From Paracoccaceae bacterium (GTDB lineage Bacteria > Pseudomonadota > Alphaproteobacteria > Rhodobacterales > Rhodobacteraceae), in NCBI GenBank assembly GCA_020832655.1, contig JAFIEF010000004.1, positions 42,296-106,295 on the forward strand: a stretch of DNA of 64,000 bases, in the 5' to 3' direction. The notes below the pieces were generated by a model. The model worked only from the letters and a program-made list of their open reading frames with translations, searched no databases and was not told the origin of the DNA. Positions 50,049-58,915 of the stretch are shown in pieces (the stretch's first letter is position 1; each line of letters starts with the position of its first letter). Position numbers and translations under genes: made by a program.

Positions 50049-52715
50049 ATGCCAACGCCATATGCCATGACCCAAGCCCCTGTCGCTGGCCGCATTGCCG
50101 GTTTTGACGGGCTGCGCGGCTTTGCCGCCTGCATTGTCGTGGTGTTCCATTATCTGGCGATGCTGCATCCGCAATGGGTGGCCGATTACGCCACCGCGCC
50201 GCCCTTGCTGGTGGACACGCCGCTTGCCGTGTTCTGGAACGGCCCTTTTGCCGTGGCGGTGTTTTTCGTGCTGTCAGGCTTTGTCATGGCCGCCGCGGCA
50301 GAGCGCCGCCACCGCCATCTGATCGAGAACCTGCTGATCCGCTATCTGCGCCTGGCAGTGCCGGTGCTGGCCAGCGTGATGCTGGCCTATCTGTGGCTAA
50401 GCCTGTTTCCAACCGCCGCGCGCGAACTGGCCGCGACATTCGACGCCCCGTCGCTATGGTTAAGCTATACTGTGCAGGCACCGCTGCCCGGCCTGTTCGA
50501 CGCATTGCATGACGGGCTTCTGGGCAGTTTCATCACGGGCAGTTCGGCCTTCAACAATGTGCTCTGGGCGATGCAGATCGAACTTGTCGGCTCTGCCTTT
50601 CTGTTCGGGGTCTACTGGCTGGGCGGGTTTCGCGGCTGGCTGCGATTTGTGGCGCTGGCAGGCTTTGCCGCGCTGGCGCTGCTGGCGATGCGCGACGCCT
50701 ATCTGTGCTTTGTCACCGGCGCGCTGATCTATGAGGCGCACAAGGCCGGGCTGCTGGCGCGGCTTTCACCCGCCATTGGCGTGGCGGCACTGCTGGGCGG
50801 AATGGTTCTGGGCGCGCCGGGGCAGGGCTTTGCCGAACGCTGGGGGCTGGAATTTCTGCCCCAGAGGCTGCAACCGGGCAATGTCTGGGGGCTGATGCCG
50901 GTGGTCGCGGCAAGCCTGATCCTGCTTGGCGTCTATCTGCTGGCCACTGCGCGGCGGTTTTTTGAAACCGCGCCGCTGCAATGGCTTGGGCGGATTTCAT
51001 TTGCGCTTTATCTGGTGCATGTGCCGCTACTTTATTCGCTGGTGGCCTGGCAGCATGTGCATCTGACCCTGCCCGAATTGCCGGTGATGCTGGCCTATCT
51101 GGCGCTGGCGCTGGGGCTGGCGCATATCTTCACGCTGCTCTTTGACGAACCCACGCTGCGCGCCATTGCACGCATCCGCAAACGGACAGCGGCGCTGCGC
51201 GCCAGCGCGCCCAGCCTGCCTGCGGCAGGGATCCGCAGCAATGGCGGGCGCAGCTTCTGGGGCTTTGTCGTGCTGGCCACGGGCGCGCTGATGCTGAGCG
51301 CGCTCATGAATGGCGGGGCCGCGCTTTACTATGATTCGGTGGTCTATCTGCACCCGCCCGAAGGGTTCCTGCGCCTGATCGGGCTGCTGCCGGAAATTCC
51401 CCAGACCGGCGCGGGGGTTGAGGGCGCATTGCCCGCCACCCCGGCTGCCGAAGGCCCGCGACTGGTCCATAGCGGGCGGTCGATGTTCTATCAGATCGTG
51501 GCGGCGGGCGCGCTGGAATTCGGGCGGCTCTGGCCACTGATCGCACTGCATGCGGCTCTGGTGGCCTATCCGGCGGCGTTGCTGATGCAGCGCGTGGTCG
51601 GTCACGCACCGCGCTGGGGCTTTGTGCTGGGCATGGCCGCGCTGGGGCTGCTGACCCCGCTGGGGCTGTCGATCAGCGTGGCGATGCCCGACATATTGGT
51701 GGGGGTGCTGGCGCTGGTGATCGCCGCGCTGATGGCCGGATGGTCGGCGCTGTCATGGGCCGAACGCACCGCGCTGTTCATGATCGCGGTTTTCGCAATG
51801 GTTTCGCATGCCAGCCATCTGTTGCTGGGGCTGGCGCTGCCGCTGGTGCTGCTGGCCCTGCCGCTGCCCAAAGCCGCATTGCTGCGCAGCGCGGCGCTGA
51901 TCTGGCTGGCCGCTTTCGCCGCTGTCGGGCTGGAAAGCGCGCAAAAGACCCTGCAACAGCGCAGCGGGGATGTGGTGCTGCTGACCCGCCCGCATCTGAC
52001 CGCCCATATGGTCGATCATGGCCCCGGCGTGGACTATCTGCGCGCCGCCTGCCCCGAAGCCGGGTTCGAGATGTGCAATCATCTGGACCATCTGCCGGTT
52101 GAGTGGCGTGAATTCCTGTTTGGCGGGCGAACCCCCGAAACCCGGTTTCTGGTCGATGCGCCGCTGGCCGCGCAAATCGCCATCAGCAAGGAACAATTCG
52201 CCCTGACCGCTGCAATCATCGCCCATGACCCGGTCGCGGTGATGGATTTCGCCGCGCGCGCAGCCCTGCGCCAGCTTTTGCGCTTTGACCCTGCGGGCGT
52301 GCAGATCCCGTCCGACGACCTGCCGGACTGGCTGGAAGCCCATCCGGGCTGGATGACCGCGCAAGTGGAAGCCGCGCCGCTGCGCAGCACCGGCAGCCTG
52401 CTGGGCGCGCTGCATGCAAGCACTGCGGCACTGGCCCTGCTGGGTCTGGCCGCGCTGGGCTGGGCATGGCGCTGCCCCAAAGCCCTGCGGGGGCAGGAAA
52501 CGCTGCTGGTGGCGGTCACGGCGCTGCTGCTGGCCGTGCTTATCAATGCCGCGATCTGTGGTATCCTTGCCTCGCCCTATGACCGGTTTCAGGCCCGCAT
52601 CATCTGGCTGATCCCGCTGGCGGCGCTGGCGGTTCTGGCCACGCGGCGCTGGCCCGGCCTGGCTGGCGGGACGCCCGGCAGGGTCGCGGAATTACCCGAA
52701 AGGAATTTTCAATGA
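50049..52715 (+). CDS. Acyltransferase-3 domain fused to a second multi-helix membrane module
   Basis: An 888-residue inner-membrane protein. Residues 15-375 are an OafA-type acyltransferase-3: GFDGLRGFAACIVVVFHY (with the catalytic-type His34), FFVLSGFVMA, and WLGRISFALYLVHVPLLY near 325. Residues 405-880 form a second block of eight or more helices with a first large periplasmic segment (ALYYDSVVYLHPPEGF) and a second one rich in Asp/Glu (about 660-770), ending in SPYDRFQARIIWLIP. The second block looks like a GT-C-type glycosyltransferase fold, but I recognise no family by sequence. Start: AGGA precedes the ATG. It overlaps the UbiA gene by four bases. Confidence 0.8.
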   Translation: MPTPYAMTQAPVAGRIAGFDGLRGFAACIVVVFHYLAMLHPQWVADYATAPPLLVDTPLAVFWNGPFAVAVFFVLSGFVMAAAAERRHRHLIENLLIRYLRLAVPVLASVMLAYLWLSLFPTAARELAATFDAPSLWLSYTVQAPLPGLFDALHDGLLGSFITGSSAFNNVLWAMQIELVGSAFLFGVYWLGGFRGWLRFVALAGFAALALLAMRDAYLCFVTGALIYEAHKAGLLARLSPAIGVAALLGGMVLGAPGQGFAERWGLEFLPQRLQPGNVWGLMPVVAASLILLGVYLLATARRFFETAPLQWLGRISFALYLVHVPLLYSLVAWQHVHLTLPELPVMLAYLALALGLAHIFTLLFDEPTLRAIARIRKRTAALRASAPSLPAAGIRSNGGRSFWGFVVLATGALMLSALMNGGAALYYDSVVYLHPPEGFLRLIGLLPEIPQTGAGVEGALPATPAAEGPRLVHSGRSMFYQIVAAGALEFGRLWPLIALHAALVAYPAALLMQRVVGHAPRWGFVLGMAALGLLTPLGLSISVAMPDILVGVLALVIAALMAGWSALSWAERTALFMIAVFAMVSHASHLLLGLALPLVLLALPLPKAALLRSAALIWLAAFAAVGLESAQKTLQQRSGDVVLLTRPHLTAHMVDHGPGVDYLRAACPEAGFEMCNHLDHLPVEWREFLFGGRTPETRFLVDAPLAAQIAISKEQFALTAAIIAHDPVAVMDFAARAALRQLLRFDPAGVQIPSDDLPDWLEAHPGWMTAQVEAAPLRSTGSLLGALHASTAALALLGLAALGWAWRCPKALRGQETLLVAVTALLLAVLINAAICGILASPYDRFQARIIWLIPLAALAVLATRRWPGLAGGTPGRVAELPERNFQ

Positions 52716-53746
52716 CCACTCCCGGCACGCTGGACGAACAGGCATACCCCACCTCATCACGCAGCCCGCGCCTGCGCGATTATCTGCGGCTGGCGCGGTT
52801 CGATCATGCCACCAAGCATGTGTTCATCCTGCCCGGCATCGCGCTGGCACTGCTGCTGCGCGGGGATCAAGGCACCGGGGCGCTGGTGCAGAACATCCTG
52901 CTGGGCTTTGCCGCCGCGATTTGCGCGGCCTCGGCAAATTATGTCATCAATGAATGGCTGGACCGCGAATTCGACCGCCACCACCCCGAAAAATCCGCCC
53001 GCGCGGCGGTGCAGATCGCGCTGGATGCGCGGCTGGTCTATCTGCTTTACGCTACACTTGGCCTTGCCGCGCTGGGGCTGGGGTGGATGGTCAATCCCGG
53101 TTTTGCCATCATCACCCTGTGCTTTCTGATCGCGGGTGTGATCTATAATGTACCCCCGCTGCGCAGCAAGGACCGGCCCTATATAGACGTGCTGTCGGAA
53201 TCGCTCAACAACCCGCTGCGGCTGATGCTGGGCTGGGCGATGGTTGACCCCGCCACCCTGCCGCCGGTTTCGGTGCTGCTGAGCTTCTGGTTCGGCGGTG
53301 CGTTCTTGATGAACACCAAGCGGCTGGCAGAGTTTCGCGACATCGTGGCCGAGCTTGGGCAGGCGCGGCTGGCGCTTTATCGCAAATCCTTTGCGCATTA
53401 CACGCAAGAGCGGCTTTCAGTTGCCAACCTGACCTATGCGTTGCTTTGTGCGCTGTTTCTGGCCGTGTTCGTGGCGAAGTACCGCATCGAATATGTGCTG
53501 ATCTTCCCCATCGTGGTGTATCTGTTCGCGCAGTATTACGCGCTGTCGCTGAAGGCCGGATCGGTCGCGCGCAAGCCCGAAAAGCTGTTTCGCGAAAAGC
53601 GGCTGGTGGCAGCGGCGACGCTGGCGGGGGCCGTGTTCGTGGCCACCACCTATGTCGATCTGCCACAGCTTGACTTGCTGGCAGAGCAGCATTTCATCGA
53701 TCTGCGCGGCAGCGTGACCTATCCTGACAGACCCGAAGGGCCGTAA
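52712..53746 (+). CDS. UbiA-family prenyltransferase (decaprenyl-phosphate phosphoribosyltransferase-like)
   Basis: A 344-residue membrane prenyltransferase with about nine helices. The first Asp-rich motif is NEWLDREFDRHHPEKSARA (near residue 80), matching the NDxxDxxxDxxHPxKxxR pattern of decaprenyl-phosphate phosphoribosyltransferase (DPPR synthase) rather than the ubiquinone or heme branch; the leading Asp is replaced by Glu. The second motif is near PYIDVLSESLNNPLRLMLG (about 155-173). LARFDHATKHVFILPGIALA fits the DPPR-like start. Start overlaps the fusion gene, and GtrA follows by two bases. Confidence 0.85.
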   Translation: MTTPGTLDEQAYPTSSRSPRLRDYLRLARFDHATKHVFILPGIALALLLRGDQGTGALVQNILLGFAAAICAASANYVINEWLDREFDRHHPEKSARAAVQIALDARLVYLLYATLGLAALGLGWMVNPGFAIITLCFLIAGVIYNVPPLRSKDRPYIDVLSESLNNPLRLMLGWAMVDPATLPPVSVLLSFWFGGAFLMNTKRLAEFRDIVAELGQARLALYRKSFAHYTQERLSVANLTYALLCALFLAVFVAKYRIEYVLIFPIVVYLFAQYYALSLKAGSVARKPEKLFREKRLVAAATLAGAVFVATTYVDLPQLDLLAEQHFIDLRGSVTYPDRPEGP

Positions 53747-53748
53747 CG

Positions 53749-54126
53749 GTGGCGCTGCCCGAAAGGCTTGCGCGGCCCTTGCGCTATATGCTGACCGGTG
53801 GCACTGCCGCGCTGGTCGATCTTGGGGGCTTCGGGCTGCTGCTGGCGCTGTCGCTGCCGCTGGCGCTGGCCGGAACCGTCAGCTTTCTGGCCGCGCTGGG
53901 GGTAAATTACTACCTGTCATCGCGCTATGTGTTCCATGTCGCGCCCAGCCTGCGCCGACTGCCGCTTTTCGCGCTGGGCGCGGGGCTGGGGCTGTGCATC
54001 AATATGGGCGTGACGCTGATCCTTGCCGGGCTGGGCACCGCGCCGCTGCTGGCCAAGACGGTGGGGATCGGGGTTGCTTTCGTGTTCAATTACAGCATCA
54101 ATCTGCTGGTGGTCTATCGGCGCTGA
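53749..54126 (+). CDS. GtrA-family membrane protein
   Basis: A 125-residue, four-helix protein of the GtrA family, thought to flip or handle polyprenyl-phosphate-linked sugars. LRYMLTGGTAALVDLGGFGLL and VNYYLSSRYVFHV (the family signature region), LLAKTVGIGVAFVFNYSINLLVVYRR complete the fold. GTG start at 53749, two bases after the UbiA gene. The gene completes an acyltransferase fusion-UbiA-GtrA operon. Confidence 0.9.
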   Translation: MALPERLARPLRYMLTGGTAALVDLGGFGLLLALSLPLALAGTVSFLAALGVNYYLSSRYVFHVAPSLRRLPLFALGAGLGLCINMGVTLILAGLGTAPLLAKTVGIGVAFVFNYSINLLVVYRR

Positions 54127-54170
54127 CACGGCGCTTGCGCTGCCCTGCGCGCCTTGCGATAACGCGCCCT

Positions 54171-55529
54171 ATGGCCAAAGCCCCGCCCCAGTTCACCTGC
54201 ACCGCCTGCGGTGCCACCCATCGCAAATGGGCCGGACGCTGCGATGCCTGCGGGGCGTGGAATTCCATCATCGAAGAAGCGCCGCTTTCGGCTGGCCCCA
54301 AGGCCGTGGGCGGGCGCGGGCGCGCGATTGCGCTGTCCAGCCTGACCCATGCCGAAGCGCCCCCCCCGCGCCGCAAATCCGGCATGCCAGAGCTGGACCG
54401 CGTGCTGGGCGGCGGGCTGGTCGCGGCCTCGGCGATACTGGTCGGCGGCGATCCCGGCATCGGCAAATCCACCCTGCTGTTACAGGCCGTGGCGGCCTTT
54501 GCCGCGCAGGGGTTGTCCTGCCTTTATGTCTCGGGCGAGGAAGCGGCGGCACAGGTGCGGCTGCGTGCAGCACGGCTGGGGCTGGACAAGGCACCCGTGC
54601 AGCTGGGCGCAGACACCAATCTGCGCGACATTTTGACCACGCTGGACCACGAGCGCCCCGATCTGGTGGTGATCGATTCGATCCAGACCATGTGGCTGGA
54701 CAATGTCGACTCGGCCCCCGGTTCGGTGGCGCAGATGCGCGCCGCCGTGCATGAGCTGGTCAGCTTCGCCAAGCGGCGCGGCGTATCGGTGATTCTGGTG
54801 GGCCATGTCACCAAGGAAGGCCAGATCGCTGGCCCGCGCGTGGTCGAGCATATGGTTGATACGGTGCTTTACTTCGAAGGAGAGCGCGGGCATCAGTTCC
54901 GCATTCTGCGCGCAGTCAAGAACCGCTTCGGCCCCGCCGATGAAATCGGTGTGTTCGAAATGACCGGCGCGGGGCTGTCGCAGGTCGCCAACCCGTCCGC
55001 ACTGTTTCTGTCCGAACGCGGCCAGCCCGCGCCGGGATCGGTGGTGTTTGCGGGCATCGAGGGCACGCGCCCCATGCTGACCGAAATACAGGCGCTGGTC
55101 GCGCCCTCGCCGCTGGGCACGCCGCGCCGGACCGTGGTGGGGCTTGACGCCGCGCGGCTATCGACGATCCTTGCCGTGCTGGAGGCGCGCTGCGGCATTC
55201 CCTTTGGGGGCATGGATGTGTTCCTGAATGTCGCAGGCGGCATGCGCGTGCTGGAACCCGCCGCCGATCTGGCCGTGGCCTGTGCGCTGCTGTCTGCGCG
55301 CGAGGACACCCCCCTGCCCGCCGACACCGTGGTTTTCGGGGAAATCAGCCTGTCTGCGGCGCTGCGCCCGGTCAGCCAGACCGAAAACAGGTTGAAAGAG
55401 GCGCAAAAACTTGGTTTTTGCGCAGCACTGGCCCCGAAGCTGTCAAAGCCCGTCGGGGTAGAGGGAATTGTATTGCATCAGATGTCCGATCTGACAGAAG
55501 TGGTCGGGCAGGTATTCGGCGCGGGCTAG
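54171..55529 (+). CDS. radA: DNA repair protein RadA
   Basis: A 452-residue RecA-like branch-migration helicase. Zinc-finger cysteines are at 10, 13, 24 and 27 (CTACGATHRKWAGRCDACG), Walker A is GGDPGIGKST (near 97), the RadA-specific KNRFG motif is at about 250, and the C-terminal Lon-like domain includes GTPRRTVVGLDAARL and VFGEISLSAALRPVSQ. The frame extends 59 codons upstream within the GtrA gene; the ATG at 54171 is the family start. Followed by cvpA, the usual order. Confidence 0.97.
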   Translation: MAKAPPQFTCTACGATHRKWAGRCDACGAWNSIIEEAPLSAGPKAVGGRGRAIALSSLTHAEAPPPRRKSGMPELDRVLGGGLVAASAILVGGDPGIGKSTLLLQAVAAFAAQGLSCLYVSGEEAAAQVRLRAARLGLDKAPVQLGADTNLRDILTTLDHERPDLVVIDSIQTMWLDNVDSAPGSVAQMRAAVHELVSFAKRRGVSVILVGHVTKEGQIAGPRVVEHMVDTVLYFEGERGHQFRILRAVKNRFGPADEIGVFEMTGAGLSQVANPSALFLSERGQPAPGSVVFAGIEGTRPMLTEIQALVAPSPLGTPRRTVVGLDAARLSTILAVLEARCGIPFGGMDVFLNVAGGMRVLEPAADLAVACALLSAREDTPLPADTVVFGEISLSAALRPVSQTENRLKEAQKLGFCAALAPKLSKPVGVEGIVLHQMSDLTEVVGQVFGAG

Positions 55530-55563
55530 GCGGCCAGCGTATCGCGCCCACAGGGAGACAGGC

Positions 55564-56115
55564 ATGGAAGCCTTCACGATCATCGACGCAGGCGTTGCGG
55601 TCATCATCATCGTTTCGGGCATTCTGGCCTATTCGCGCGGCTTCATGCGCGAAACCTTGGCAATTCTGGGCTGGGTCGCGGCGGCGGTGCTGGCCTTCAT
55701 CCTGGCCCCGGCAGCACAACCTCTGGTGCGCGAAATCCCCTATCTGGGCGATTTTCTGGGCGATAGCTGCGAATTGACCGTGATCGCGGCCTTCGCCGTG
55801 GTGTTTGCCCTGGCGCTGCTTCTGGCCTCGTTGTTCACGCCGCTGTTTTCGTCGATGATCCGCAATTCGGCACTGGGGGGCTTGGATCAGGCGCTGGGCT
55901 TTCTGTTCGGGGTTGCGCGCGGCGTGCTGCTGGTGGCGGTGGCGCTTCTGGTGTTCGACCGCGCGGTGCCGCCGGGATCGGTAGAGATGGTCGAAAACTC
56001 GCGCTCGGCGGCTGTGTTCGGCCAGCTTTCGGGCAATCTCGATCAGGCCGTGCCGGAAGATGCCCCCAACTGGCTGGTGCAGAAATACGAAGAGCTGGTC
56101 GCGGTCTGCAATTGA
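55564..56115 (+). CDS. cvpA: CvpA-family membrane protein
   Basis: A 183-residue inner-membrane protein with four helices. MEAFTIIDAGVAVIIIVSGILAYSRGFMRE and LAILGWVAAAVLAFILAP are typical of CvpA, named for colicin V production; its real role is unclear but linked to envelope homeostasis. The radA-cvpA order is common in Rhodobacteraceae, where purF usually follows; it does not here. AGGGAGA precedes the ATG. Confidence 0.92.
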   Translation: MEAFTIIDAGVAVIIIVSGILAYSRGFMRETLAILGWVAAAVLAFILAPAAQPLVREIPYLGDFLGDSCELTVIAAFAVVFALALLLASLFTPLFSSMIRNSALGGLDQALGFLFGVARGVLLVAVALLVFDRAVPPGSVEMVENSRSAAVFGQLSGNLDQAVPEDAPNWLVQKYEELVAVCN

Positions 56116-56689
56116 GGGCGTGGCAGTTTCAAAGCCGCAACAATCACGCCCGCATGTCTGTCGCCGGGCAGAGGCACCCCTGACGGATTTGACCGTGTCA
56201 TGGGCGTGGCGGGGCATGCCGAGCGGCGGCAATACGGGATACTTTCTGCCGTTCGCAGCATCTGCGCAGAATCTGCTCGTGGTTGCAGCATGAGCGACGT
56301 GACGGGCAGAAAGCGGACTAGCGGCGCCGCAACAATGCATAGGTATCAATCCGGGGGCAAAGCGGTCGGTCGCCATTCCCTGCGTGACAGCTGGTGCTCA
56401 CTTGAACATTAACGTATTCGATTGTGCTTCAAAGAGGTAGCTGCAGGGTCTTGATAGTGGCCAGGAGTTTGCTCACTGATAGCTGAGTTATCCTCGGTAT
56501 TTCGCGGCTCGTTCACGCGCCCTCCCGAAGGTGCCCGGCGTGGCCAGGGCGCTGGTTGCAGCGCCCTGGCCCTGTCTGCGCGGGGAAGCGGGCCTTCCGG
56601 CCCGCTACCTTCGGTGAGAGTATTTGGGGCAAGATGAAGTCGGGGCGCGGATGAAGGTTTCATCTGGCGCAGGTTGGTCGGGAACAACT
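56116..56689. other. 574-base gap after cvpA with hairpins and element copy C
   Basis: No gene is supportable. Seen: a 9-base inverted repeat CTTTCTGCC (56242-56250) / GGCAGAAAG (56305-56313); a 12-base perfect hairpin GGCCAGGGCGCT/AGCGCCCTGGCC (56542-56571); an 8-base hairpin AGCGGGCC/GGCCCGCT (56587-56606); then GAGAGTATTTGGGGCAAGAT GAAG starting at 56616, the third copy of the ATATTTGG element. This is where purF would be expected, so it may mark an old rearrangement. Confidence 0.55.
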
Positions 56690-57604
56690 TTAGCGGATGC
56701 CCCGTTTTTCAAGTTTGCCAAGCTCTTTTGCCAGCAGTTTCTCGAACTCCTCCTCGACCTTGGACTGCGCGCCGAAGGCCGGTGTGATGACACTGACGTG
56801 AAGGTGGGTTTCGGGGGCGAAGGGACGAAACACTATTTCCCCCTTTTCAGGCGAAAGAAGGTCGTAATTGCGGATGTTGATCGGGTCCACGACGCCAACG
56901 ATTCTGGTTCCGGGGAGCAATGAGAACTGTGGCACAAAGAGATCGCTCTGAATACGCACGTTCATCGCGCAACCATGCTCCCTGAACGTCACTTCCAGAT
57001 CCTTGTAGAGCTGATGATCCGAGTTGATGACGGCCAGATCCTGATCGTGCAGATCATGCGGTGTCAGCACCTCCTTTTGCGCCATCGGATGATGCCTGCA
57101 CATCGCGCAACTGACCGGCAGCGCAAATGTGCGAATGCTGACGAAGGGATTGGCCGCCTCCCACTCGGCCAGACCGATGCCGGTCTGGTGGTTGGATATC
57201 CAGTTGACCACGTTGGGCGTGGGCCATGACAAGAGCGAAATGGTGATCCTGCTGTCACTCGGCGCAAAACGGCGGATCAGATCGGGCAGAAAGAAGAGGG
57301 TCGGTCCCGGAATGCTGAGGATTTTCAGATCACCAACCCTGAGATTGCCGTAATCCTCCAGGAAGCGCTGCGCATCAACGATCTGGTCCAGCACGGATTT
57401 CGCGACATTGTTGAGGAAATGCGCCGCTGGTGTCGCCTTGAGACGCCCCTTGCGACGCTCGAACAGCTCCACGCCGAACTCTTCTTCGAGGCTCTTGATC
57501 ATCTTACTGACAGCGGGTTGCGTTATGCCGATTTCATTTGCGGCGCGGGAAATCAGACCACTGTCCATGACGGCACTGAACGCCTTGAGCTGCCGCAGAT
57601 TCAT
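56690..57604 (-). CDS. LysR-family transcriptional regulator
   Basis: A 304-residue regulator. The winged helix (1-60) starts MNLRQLKAFSAVMDSGLISRAANEI and contains GITQPAVSKMIKSLEEEFGVELFERR. The effector domain (about 90-300) has the LysR substrate-binding fold, with SIPGPTLFFLPDLIRRFAP. The ATG at 57602-57604 has GGAAGG upstream; an alternative start 14 codons earlier lacks one. It is divergent from the ABC-importer operon and most likely controls it through the palindrome at 57646-57660. Confidence 0.94.
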   Translation of the reverse strand: MNLRQLKAFSAVMDSGLISRAANEIGITQPAVSKMIKSLEEEFGVELFERRKGRLKATPAAHFLNNVAKSVLDQIVDAQRFLEDYGNLRVGDLKILSIPGPTLFFLPDLIRRFAPSDSRITISLLSWPTPNVVNWISNHQTGIGLAEWEAANPFVSIRTFALPVSCAMCRHHPMAQKEVLTPHDLHDQDLAVINSDHQLYKDLEVTFREHGCAMNVRIQSDLFVPQFSLLPGTRIVGVVDPINIRNYDLLSPEKGEIVFRPFAPETHLHVSVITPAFGAQSKVEEEFEKLLAKELGKLEKRGIR

Positions 57605-57645
57605 CGTCGATACGCCTTCCAATGCCGTGAAGTTTCCAAAAAGCA

Positions 57646-57660
57646 ATAACTGACAGTTAT
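57646..57660. promoter_or_regulatory. Probable LysR-type operator (ATAAC-N5-GTTAT)
   Basis: ATAACTG-A-CAGTTAT is a perfect 15-base palindrome with the T-N11-A pattern of LysR boxes (T at 57647, A at 57659). It lies 41 bases upstream of the lysR start and 79 bases before the ATPase start, in an AT-rich divergent promoter region. Confidence 0.75.
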
Positions 57661-57739
57661 GAAGTAAGTCAAATTTTGAATTTTTGTTATCATCATAATT
57701 CGCCTACGCTTCATCGAAACGATTGGCGGAAGCGGAATC

Positions 57740-58849
57740 ATGATTGAGCCCCAAAACAAGGCACAGGCTGGCGCAGAGGTGGAATTGCGCAGTCTTTCGA
57801 GATTCTACGGAAGTTTCACCGCAGTTCATGACGTGAACTTGCAGGTTGCGCCAGGAGAGTTCGTCACCTTTCTTGGGCCAAGCGGCTCTGGCAAGTCCAC
57901 AACACTGATGATGATCGCAGGATTTACCATTCCATCGCAGGGCGACGTGCGCGTGGATGGCCGCTCGATCATCGCTCAGCCGGTCCACAAGCGAAATATT
58001 GGCATGGTGTTCCAGAACTACGCGTTGTTTCCGCATCTTGATGTCGCCAGAAACGTGGCCTTCCCGCTGGAAATGCGGAATATACCCCAAGCCGAGGTGC
58101 GCGAACGCGTGGCAAGAGCGCTTCGCCTGGTGCGGCTGGAAGAATTCGAAAACCGCCGCCCGCGGCAACTGTCAGGAGGCCAGCAACAGCGCGTCGCGCT
58201 TGCCCGTGCCCTGGTATACGAGCCGCCGATCCTGCTGCTGGACGAACCGCTCGGGGCGCTGGATGCGAAGTTGCGCGAAGAAATGAAGTTCGAACTCAAG
58301 CAACTTCACCACAAGATCGGTGCAACCATCCTTTTTGTTACTCACGATCAGGAGGAAGCACTTACACTGTCGGATCGCATCGTGGTGTTCAACAAAGGCG
58401 GCATCTCTCAGATCGGCAGCCCCGATGAGCTTTACAACGCCCCAAGCAATCGTTTTGTGGCCGATTTCATTGGCGAGACGAACCTGCTGTCGGGGGCTGT
58501 TGACTCCGTAAATGGTGACAATTGCACCATCCGCCTGCCCGGTGGGGCGCGCTTGTATGGGCCGTTGCGCAAGGGGTTCGACACACCACGCAAGAGCGCC
58601 TGTTTCACCTTGCGGCTGGAATCCGTTCGTCTGGGCGATGCAGCAATTGGGCTGGACAACCAGTTCGAGGGCGTGATCGAGGAATTCCTCTTCATCGGCA
58701 ACGCACGCAAATACCTGATCCGGCTTGCACCCGATCTGACCATCACAGCGCGCGCGCCCACCCAGCAACAAGGTATCGTCCTTAAGCCTGGCACACGGCT
58801 TCAGGTCGGCTGGCCTGCCTCGGAAATGCTGATGGTGGAAAGCGCGTGA
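57740..58849 (+). CDS. Polyamine-type ABC importer ATPase (PotA-like)
   Basis: A 369-residue ATPase. Walker A GPSGSGKSTT (near 49), Q-loop VFQNYALFPHLDV, signature LSGGQQQRVALARAL, Walker B LLLDEPLGALDAKLREEM. The C-terminal TOBE domain (about 280-365) is that of spermidine/putrescine-type importers. First gene of the LysR-divergent operon; the actual substrate is not necessarily a polyamine. Confidence 0.94.
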   Translation: MIEPQNKAQAGAEVELRSLSRFYGSFTAVHDVNLQVAPGEFVTFLGPSGSGKSTTLMMIAGFTIPSQGDVRVDGRSIIAQPVHKRNIGMVFQNYALFPHLDVARNVAFPLEMRNIPQAEVRERVARALRLVRLEEFENRRPRQLSGGQQQRVALARALVYEPPILLLDEPLGALDAKLREEMKFELKQLHHKIGATILFVTHDQEEALTLSDRIVVFNKGGISQIGSPDELYNAPSNRFVADFIGETNLLSGAVDSVNGDNCTIRLPGGARLYGPLRKGFDTPRKSACFTLRLESVRLGDAAIGLDNQFEGVIEEFLFIGNARKYLIRLAPDLTITARAPTQQQGIVLKPGTRLQVGWPASEMLMVESA

Positions 58850-58915
58850 AGCGCAAAGCGAATGCCCGACACGCTTTGCGAAAACCAGTCACCGGGCACA
58901 ACATGGAGGGCTGAC

